A model generated the notes under the pieces. The model did not search any database and was not told the DNA's origin. It was given only the letters and a program-made list of their open reading frames with translations. Below, piece by piece: positions 15,611 through 24,000 of a stretch of DNA of 32,464 bases. Every line of letters begins with the position of its first letter. Positions within the stretch are counted from its first letter, which is position 1. Both the position numbers and the translations under genes were made by a program. This DNA comes from a virus, in IMG/VR virus record IMGVR_UViG_3300042892_000176, positions 1 to 32,464 of that record, one strand, 5' to 3'.

Positions 15611-16776
15611 AAGTTGGAACCAAAAAACAAATCGCTCAATATAAGCTCGACTATCTTAGAGAGCAGAATGGCGCATGTGGGTCATCTGTTTGCCAGCTCG
15701 ATTTTGGCGGTGATACGCCAGCCGCACCTGATCCAAACCCCGGAATGATTGCATCAGCAGAAGCGTCGAGAGAAATTGGTCAGATGCAAAAAGATACTGC
15801 TATGGAGTATCTGAATTTCTCTAAAGAGCAGTATGCAGACTTTAAAGATGATCTGAAAGAGATTGCCTCTGCTCAGAAAAAGATCATGTCTGACACAGCC
15901 AAACGTGCAGAAGAGTATGCAACTTACGAGCGCGAAACATTTCGCCCTTTAGAGAAGAGGCTTGTCGCTGAAGCGGAGGACTACAACACTGCCGCCAAGC
16001 AAGAAGAACTTGCCTCTCAGGGTATGGCTGACGTAGCCAGCGCCTATCAGGTTCAGCGCCAGCAGGCATTAGATACGATGGCGAAGTACGGCATCAATCC
16101 TAACTCTGCTCGCTTTGCAGCAATCAATGCTCAGCTTGGTCAAGGCGAGGCAGCGGCTCGTGCTGGTGTAGCTACTAAATCAAGAATCGCATCTGAGGAG
16201 ATGGGTCGCGCTCGTCTGTACGATGCAGCCGCACTTGGTCGCGGTCTTGCATCCAATGCTACTGCGGCGGCGGGTACTGCTGTGTCCGCAGGAACTTCTG
16301 CGGGAGGAAGCTACATGGCTCCCTCTGAGTTTATGGGTAAGTCCTACGGACAGACTGGACAGATGCTGGGTGGAGCCTCTTCATCTTTTGGCACAGCCGG
16401 AAACATTTATGGACAAGAGTTCAACGCAAGGATGCAGGGCTACAACACACAGATGGCAAACCAGTCAGATGCGTTTGGCGCTCTCGGAGGCATTGCTGGT
16501 ATGTACGCAGGATCTCCGGGCGGCTCTGCGGCTATTGGTAAGTTGTTTAAGGCAGATGGCGGAACTATTAAGCGCCTTGGTCGCGGCGGCAAAGTCACTG
16601 GCCCTGGTGGGCCTGTTGATGACAAGATCCCAGCCATGCTGTCAGACGGCGAGTACGTCATCCCAGCAGACACAGTAAAAGCAATCGGAGTCAAGAAGCT
16701 CGACAAGTTGGTCAAGGCGACTCACACTCCAGCGGTTGTTCAAAAACGCAGAGCACTGAATAAAAGGAGCGCATGA
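15607..16776 (+). CDS. Internal virion protein (smaller)
   Basis: A 389-residue protein. The N-terminus is charged with a Cys pair (NGACGSSVC); residues 50-220 form long Ala/Glu/Lys/Gln-rich helices (EIASAQKKIMSDTAKRAEEYATYERE), then comes a Gly/Ala/Ser-rich stretch. Near the C-terminus is GPGGPVDDKIPAMLSDGEYVIPADTVKAIGVKKLDKL, a signature common in podovirus internal core proteins. Such proteins sit inside the capsid on the portal and leave with the DNA to build a channel through the cell envelope. The two following genes are of the same class, so three ejection proteins are likely. Confidence 0.75.
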   Translation: MKVGTKKQIAQYKLDYLREQNGACGSSVCQLDFGGDTPAAPDPNPGMIASAEASREIGQMQKDTAMEYLNFSKEQYADFKDDLKEIASAQKKIMSDTAKRAEEYATYERETFRPLEKRLVAEAEDYNTAAKQEELASQGMADVASAYQVQRQQALDTMAKYGINPNSARFAAINAQLGQGEAAARAGVATKSRIASEEMGRARLYDAAALGRGLASNATAAAGTAVSAGTSAGGSYMAPSEFMGKSYGQTGQMLGGASSSFGTAGNIYGQEFNARMQGYNTQMANQSDAFGALGGIAGMYAGSPGGSAAIGKLFKADGGTIKRLGRGGKVTGPGGPVDDKIPAMLSDGEYVIPADTVKAIGVKKLDKLVKATHTPAVVQKRRALNKRSA

Positions 16777-18080
16777 TGGCAACAGGATTAGGTAGCTTTG
16801 TAAAAGGCGCTGTCGAGGGATACAAGACCAGCAAAGAGATGTCTCGCATGGATGCCTTGCAGAAGCGCGAAGAAGAGCGAGACGAAAGAGAGCGCCAGCG
16901 TTTTGCCTTGGAACAAACAAGGGCGCAGCGAGAAGAGGAGCAGGCCAAGATTGAGGACTCTGCAAAGCAAGAAGCTATTTCGGCGATGGAAGATCAGAAG
17001 TTTGGTCGTGGTGCTTTTGCGGATCTAGCAGATCCAACGAAAGTTCAGGCTCTTCAGCAGGCCACTCAATCTGTCGAACAGAAGGGTGATCGCAGCTACG
17101 GCCAAGCGGAAATGCAAAGACTTGGGGTTAGACCATCACCGGAGGCCCAGTCAAACTCGGTTACTCCGGAAGAGGAGAACCTCTTTAAGTCAGGCGGTGA
17201 GGGCTTATACGCAGACCAGCGAGCTGCTGACAATCTGAAGTACCAGCTAATTGGCAATGCTATGAAAAAGTCTCTGATTGCAAAAGGAGACTTTGGTCGA
17301 GCCATTATGGTGGACAGAGATATTGAGAAGTTCAAAGAGGAGGGGTATGACTTCCAAAGGAAAAAGGCGGCAGCTCTTATTGCGGCTAACGCCCCTCCTG
17401 AGCAGGTAGTACCCGCGCTGCAAAAGGTTTATCAGTTCATTGATGATGGAAAAAGCATCGACGCAAAAAGAACCACGCAAGATCCAAAGACAGGGACATA
17501 TAACCTAGCTGTTGTTGACGACAAAACTGGTGCTGTTCAAATGCGACCAATGGATCAACAATCTTTGTATGCTTCATTAAAGTTGCTAGATCCAGTTAAG
17601 GCTCTTGAAATAAACATGAGCACAAAACGCTACGAAGAGGAACGTGCGACAGCAGCAGCCAACCGCAAAGAAGACGTTGCTCTCCAGAGAGAGAAGATTG
17701 GTGTCGAGCGCATAGGTGCTCTTGCAACAAGAGATCTTCGTTCCGCTCAGAGGGCTGCTCTAGACGATCAAGTCAAAGGTGCTGATGTCAGGGCCAAGGT
17801 AGAGAGCATCACAAAGAGCTTCCCGAACGCCGACAGGGTTCTCAAGCTAGAGGAGAGTGTTGGGCCAGATGTCGAGGCGACAAAACTATCTATCCAAAAT
17901 GATACTGTTGGTAGAAATATCGCAGTCAATCTGGCCTCTTTGAATCCAAAAACTGATCCGCAGATTTTGATTGGTGCTGCCAAGGCCGCCGCATCAGGCA
18001 AACTGCCTGCGAGAAAGTCTGATCCAAAAACAGGGCGTTCGTATTTTGACTACGGCGGCGTACAAATCTTTGCTGATTAA
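16776..18080 (+). CDS. Internal virion protein (second, coiled-coil)
   Basis: A 434-residue protein. ATG 16776 is preferred over ATG 16773 because AGGAG at 16765-16769 is then spaced six bases. It begins ATGLGSFVKGAVEGYKTSKEM and moves at once into a highly charged coiled coil (MDALQKREEERDERERQRFALEQTRAQREEE). Later parts are helical with RFQ- and DPKTGTY-type loops. The C-terminus (ILIGAAKAAASGKLPARKSDPKTGRSYFDYGGVQI) reads as a compact end domain. Composition and place between two other internal proteins support a role in the DNA ejection complex. No enzyme motif was found. Confidence 0.72.
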   Translation: MATGLGSFVKGAVEGYKTSKEMSRMDALQKREEERDERERQRFALEQTRAQREEEQAKIEDSAKQEAISAMEDQKFGRGAFADLADPTKVQALQQATQSVEQKGDRSYGQAEMQRLGVRPSPEAQSNSVTPEEENLFKSGGEGLYADQRAADNLKYQLIGNAMKKSLIAKGDFGRAIMVDRDIEKFKEEGYDFQRKKAAALIAANAPPEQVVPALQKVYQFIDDGKSIDAKRTTQDPKTGTYNLAVVDDKTGAVQMRPMDQQSLYASLKLLDPVKALEINMSTKRYEEERATAAANRKEDVALQREKIGVERIGALATRDLRSAQRAALDDQVKGADVRAKVESITKSFPNADRVLKLEESVGPDVEATKLSIQNDTVGRNIAVNLASLNPKTDPQILIGAAKAAASGKLPARKSDPKTGRSYFDYGGVQIFAD

Positions 18081-18091
18081 AGAGGCAATCA

Positions 18092-21000
18092 ATGGCAACA
18101 GGTCTTTCGTTATTTGGCGATGAGGACATCGACAGAGAAAATGACTCTCTCTATCTGTCAAAAGATGAAGCTCTAAGAACTGAGGTTCTTCCTAGATCTT
18201 ACGGCGGGGACGTAAAACCCAGAACCGCCATCTCTACCCCGTCATCATCGGCTTCAATGCAACAGACTGGCTCGGCCAATCTTTTCTCTTTGGACGATCT
18301 CATGGGATCTGCTGTCCGTCAACCACCTCCATCGGAGACTGCGACAGCAAAGCCCAGCGAGATGTTCAGCGTCAATGATCTGATGGGCATAAAGTCTTCT
18401 CCAACAACTACGCCAGTTGAGAAGGCTCCAACCGAAGATACCGGCGACTTCATGCGAGGCGGCGGCACAGCACTGGCACAGACCCCAGCTTTAGCATTTG
18501 GCGCTCTTGGCTTTGCCGGAGCCGCTGGCGAGAAAGCCTTTGGTACTGGCGGAGCCATGACTTCGCTGAAGAACTATGGCCTGAGAGAGTACGGCAGCCG
18601 AATGAAAGAGATCGGCGCAACAGCCAAGGACACAGACGATGTGACCAAGGCTTGGGACAAGGCTAAGCAGGGCGATCTTGGTGCTTTGGTTGATTGGGCG
18701 CAGTATGGCGTTGGTTATCTTGGCGGCAGCATCGTCGAGACGGTCGCCACATCCGCCCTCGGATCTGCCATCGGTGGACTTACTGCTGGCCCTGCCGGTG
18801 CTTTGGCTGGTGCTGGTGCTGGTGCTGTTGGAAAGCAGGCCGTTCAAGGTGTTGCCAAGAATCTGATCGAAGGCATGGTCGCCAAGGAAGCCGCTAAGCT
18901 GGCTGAAAAAGAAGGCGCTGAGTTTGCAACGGAGCAGATGCTCAAGCAGGCTACAAAGACTGTCGCCAAGAACATTGGCTCTGGTACTGCTCTGGTTGGC
19001 TCCGGCATCATCAAGTCAACTGGCGGCATTTATGGCGAGGCAGAAGAGCAGGCAGGGAAAGAAGGCCGCGAACTGACTGGCGGTGACTTGGCTCGAATCT
19101 TTGGATCTGGCGTTGTTGCCGGTCTGTCTGAGGCGGCGGTTGATCGTCTTGGCTTGGGCGTTGCGGCTGGCAAGATCAATATCCCCGGCGCTGGTCGCCC
19201 CGGTCGTGCGCTGATTGGCGGTGCGGCTGGTGTTGGTATTGAGGGTGGTCAAGAACTATTCCAGACAGCCATTGAGCGTTTCGGCGCAGGCAAAGATCTC
19301 ACTGGCGAAGATGCCATGAACGAGTACATCAATGCCTTTGCGTTGGGTGGTTTAGGCGGCGGCACTATTGGTGCTGCGGTCGGCGCTTTCCGTGGAGGCA
19401 AGACATCCCCCGACAGAGTTCGACAGATTCTGGAGCAGGCTCAGGCTGATATGACCTCCGATGATGGTCGTCAGGAACTGTTCGACTCCATGTTCGACGA
19501 CCCCAATCTTGGCCCGATTCTTCAGGCCAACGGTATTGAGTCTGGCGACGATCCAAGATTCCAGAATGTAGTCACCAAGGCACTGGCTACCCAGCGCATG
19601 TTGGTTGACCTTGAGGCTCCAACTCCTGAAGCCAGAGCTGAAACCAGAAAGCAGCGTGAGGCTGATGTCCTTGCCGCATTTGGCGAGACAGCATCTACCG
19701 CAGTCGGTGGGTCTACAGGCGCAATCGAGCCTGTCATCCAGCGAGCCAGCGTAACTCCCAATCTTGAGACCCGCACCCTCGAAGGTGAAGCTCAACCAGT
19801 GATCCTGCCAGAGACAGCAGGCGGTCAGGCTGGTACGGTTGCTCTGTCGCCTGAAGACTTGGTTGCCAGACAGCAAGGCTTCGAGCCATTGATCGGCATC
19901 ACAACAGACAAAGGCCCAGTCGGGAACAGATTCCCATCACCCCAGGCTGCCGAGACTTTTCTGTTCGGCCCGAAAGACGCAAAGACAGGACAGCGCAGCG
20001 GAGGCTACGCCCAAACAAACTTGGTCGGACAGGGACTTGAGGCGCGAATCCGTCAGGGTAAACGCTCCAAAGCCGAAGGCGGCGGCACGTTCTATTTTGT
20101 GGAGACTCGTAAGAAGCCAGCAGAGGTAACTCCTGCGGCAGCTCCGGTAGTAACACCATCTGCTCCGGTAACAACCGCTGCTGCTCCGGTAGTGACTCCT
20201 GCCGCTCCAGTAGTAACGCCAGCCGTTATCCCTACCGCTCCAGCAGTTCCAACTGTCACAGCAGCAGCGCCAGCAGTCATCGCGCCGAAGGCGGTAAAGG
20301 GCAAGAAGGGGAAGGCGGCAAAAGCTCCTGCCGCAGTAGCCCCTGCTGTCACAACCCCTGCTGTCGAGGCGGGTGCTCCGGTTCAACCACAAAGAGCCGA
20401 ATTTGCTGGTGTCGCCAAAACAAATTTTGATACAGCAATTGACCAAGTTGGGGAGTACGCCTCACTAGATGAGGCTCTGGACGCATACCGACAAAACACG
20501 ATTGATACCCTCACTGACAGCGGAGAGACAGACCAGCTCGTTCTTCAGCAGGCCGGTGATGCGTTTGATAGATTGGTCAATGACTACAAATCAAAACAAG
20601 GAGAAGCAGATGCCACTCAAACAAGGCAAGTCACAAAAGGTGGTAAGCAGCAACGTCAAGGAGCTGGTGAACAAGTTTCAGCGGTCGGGGAAGATCGGGG
20701 AGTCAAGGCCGAAGAGCAAACAGGCGGCGGTGAAACAGGCCGTGGCGATCAGCCTGTCGAAGGCGGGACTCAACCGCAAGAAGTAAAACCAGCAGTTGAC
20801 CCTGTAATGCAGGCTCGTGTTAAGGAGCGCATTAACAGAGCAGACGAAGACGGCGGACTTGACTTTGAGGACGTTGTTAAGCTGAACAAGATGGTTGATG
20901 ACGGCGACCTTATGGGCGCAATCAACAGCATGAAAAAGATTGTTGAAAGCAATATTGGGGCAGGGGCTGGCGCAAAGTACAGCCTAAGCAGAACTCCGCA

Positions 21001-24000
21001 GGCAGCTACAACAGGAAGGGATTTTGCATATGGCAACCTCAAAACCGTTGACGACCTCAACAAAGATGTCAGAGGATACCTTGCAAGACAAGGAGGAGAA
21101 GGCGGGACGTTTACCGCAACGCGAGTACCTCTCGGCAATCTTGCTGGAAAGGTTCCCGGCCTCCCTGCCATGCAACGCATTGCCGATCTGTTCGGAAAGA
21201 AGCTCGTATATTTTGCAGTGGAGAAGGGAAGTGTTGACCTCATAGACGGCGCTGTCCTCAGTGGGTCAGACACAATCTTCGTCAATGTAAATAGCACTCA
21301 ACCACACATTCGGGTATTGGGCCACGAGATGGTTCATGCTTTGCGGTTCAGCCATAAAGAAATTTATACTGCGCTCACAAAACATCTGACTCCCTATCTG
21401 GATCAGGGCGGCATGAATGCCTATCGAGCGCAGCTCAGCAAAGAGGGCATGAAAGACCCAGCATTGATTCTGGAAGAAGCTATTGGCGACATCGTTGGAG
21501 ACAGATTCGGTGAATCCTCCTTCTGGCAGATGATGGCCGATGAGAATCCAAGCATGTTCACACAGCTCGCAAGAATTGTTGTGGACTTCCTTGATTCAGT
21601 AATGAACAAGATCCGCAGCAAGCAGACTCTGGACTCCAAAAATCTGTTGACAGATGTCGCTGCTGCACGCCAAGCAATCGTCAGCGTTCTGGCAGACTTT
21701 GAACAGAAGCAGCCAGCAGCACCAGCTCAACCAGAAGCTCAACCAGTCGCAGAGCCTGCTCCAGTGCAGGCGGAACAAGAGCGTCCTTCACCCATGTTCA
21801 GCCGCAAGCCAGAGGGTGAGATCTTCTACTCTGCACTCGAACGTGCATTTGTTAATCCCAAAATCAGCCTCGATAAAAATGGTGCAACAACTGGTCAGCA
21901 GTGGAAAGCTTGGCTTGAATCCAATCGCTCAAATATTGGTGTCAAGAAGGAAGAGATTGAATACGTAGGAATAAACGACTGGCTGAGCTTAAATGAAAAA
22001 GAAAAACTTACGCCAGATCAGGTTCGCACATGGGTTATAGCAAACAAAGTTGGCATCAATGATGTTCTGTTGACCAGTGATAGGCCAGATGGTGCGCCAG
22101 TTGCAGAGTTTAGGGAGCCTACTGCCGATGACATGCGTGAGTTTATTGATGAATGGGTTGCCGAAAATCAGTTTGAAGATAACATCGGTGACGTAGACGA
22201 GTCTATTTTTGAAACTGGCGCAGACGACATGACAGAGCTGGAGATGCGCCAGTGGATTACCGACAACTTTGGTTGGCAAAACTTTTTGCATAAGCACCGC
22301 CGCCTTATGGAAAGATTCCAACGGGGTCGTGTCACCAACATGCTAAGACCAAAGCATGGGGATGATTGGCTTGTACTGCCCGGCGGGAAAAATTATGTTG
22401 AGCTAGTTCTTTTCGATCCCACGATTGCCAAATACAAAGAAGACGATGACGTTCACTTTGGAGATGTCTCCCAAGGAAGGGCCATTGGCTGGCTTCGCAT
22501 GAATCAGCGCAAAGACAAAGATGGAAACGATGTCTTATTCATTGAAGAGATTCAAAGTCAGAGAGCGCAAGAAGGAAGGAAACGAGGCTTCGCCAATAAA
22601 AGCGATAGTGCTTTATCTGCTCGTGCCGCAAGCTTGAAAAAAGAAGCCGAGTCTCTTGAAGATCGACTTGACGATCTTGTCATTGACATTGAGAACATGC
22701 GCGAAGACAGAGAAGCGTATGAAGACATGGATGATGACGTTTTTGAGGCGACTATTTCGGGGTTTGAAAAGGAAGCTCAAGAAAAAGAAGCAAGACTCTT
22801 CGAGGTAGAAAATGAACTCAGCACACTACCTGCTATTGGTGAAGTGCCGATGGCTCCGTTTGTAGAGAAGACAGAATCTTGGACGGCTCTTCTTTTAAAG
22901 AGGGCAATGGCTTATGCCCAGAAAGTTGGCATTGATACGGTTGTCTGGACAACAGGTGAACAGCAGAACGAGCGTTACCAGTTCAAGGGCGACGAGCTTG
23001 CCTACGTCAAGGACAACAATACAAACACATACACCCTAACCATAAAAAAGAGTGGCACACCAGATAGATCTGCGCCAGGAATCTCAGAGAATGATTTGCC
23101 TGACTATGTTGGCGATAAAGTGGCTCAGCGCATACTCGAAGGCAAGGGTGCAAAAAAGAGCAAAAAATACAACACAGTTAGCGGATCTTTCACTGGCGAG
23201 GAAATGAAGTTGATGACTGCAAATCTGCGTCCATACTACAACCAGACACTTCCGTCTGTTGCCAAGGATGTCATGAAGAGCCTCAAGGCAGACGGCAAAG
23301 TTGAGGTCTTTGACATAGAGTCAACAGGACAGCAACTTGGTTTTGTCATTCCTGAAAGTGTGCAAGAACAGGTTGCAAACGATGGCTTCCCTATGTTCAG
23401 CCGTAAGAGATACGAAGATCAATTCTCTGATGTCAGCCCAGACACCCGCGAACGTGCGTTGAATAAAGGCTTCTACTCTCCTCCCACAATCAAGGAGAGA
23501 CTGGATCACCTTCGTCCAAACTTTGCGCTGCGTATCGTTCAGGGTACGTTCGACAAGTTCCGTTCTGTCCGTGACATCAGCCAGAAAGCCTACCTCATGC
23601 TTCGCATGTCTGCTGGTTCTCAGGATGGTGCTGTCTCCGCTCTTCTGCATTACGGTCAAGTCTTCAATGATGACGGCGCACTGAATGTGAAGAAGGGAAC
23701 ACAGGGATTGCTGGAGGTTCTTGATCCTGTCGGTGGAGAGGTTGATCGCTTCCTGCTTTGGATTGCAGCCAACCGTGCGGCAGCTCTGTCGAAGGATGAG
23801 CGCGAGCGTTTCTTCAGCCCCGAAGACATTAAGTCTTTGCGTGGCCTGAACATGGGTACGATGAAGAATGGCAAGTCTCGTCTTGCTGTTTACGCCGAGA
23901 CCCTGAAGAACATGAACGAGCTGAACAGATCTGTTCTGGATGTCGCCAGGGACACCGGGTTGATTGATGCAGAAGGGTACAAACGCTTCTCCGCAGACAT

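Noticed and set aside
20112-20395. CRISPR-like array in the repeat-rich stretch
   Set aside because: Repeats are contiguous, degenerate and coding (APVVTP units), with no unique spacers.
21654-21968. Plus-strand 104-aa Gln-rich frame in the polyvalent gene
   Set aside because: No ribosome site, shadow composition of a Pro/Ala/Glu-rich linker; unlike the 20610 frame it has no recognisable pattern.
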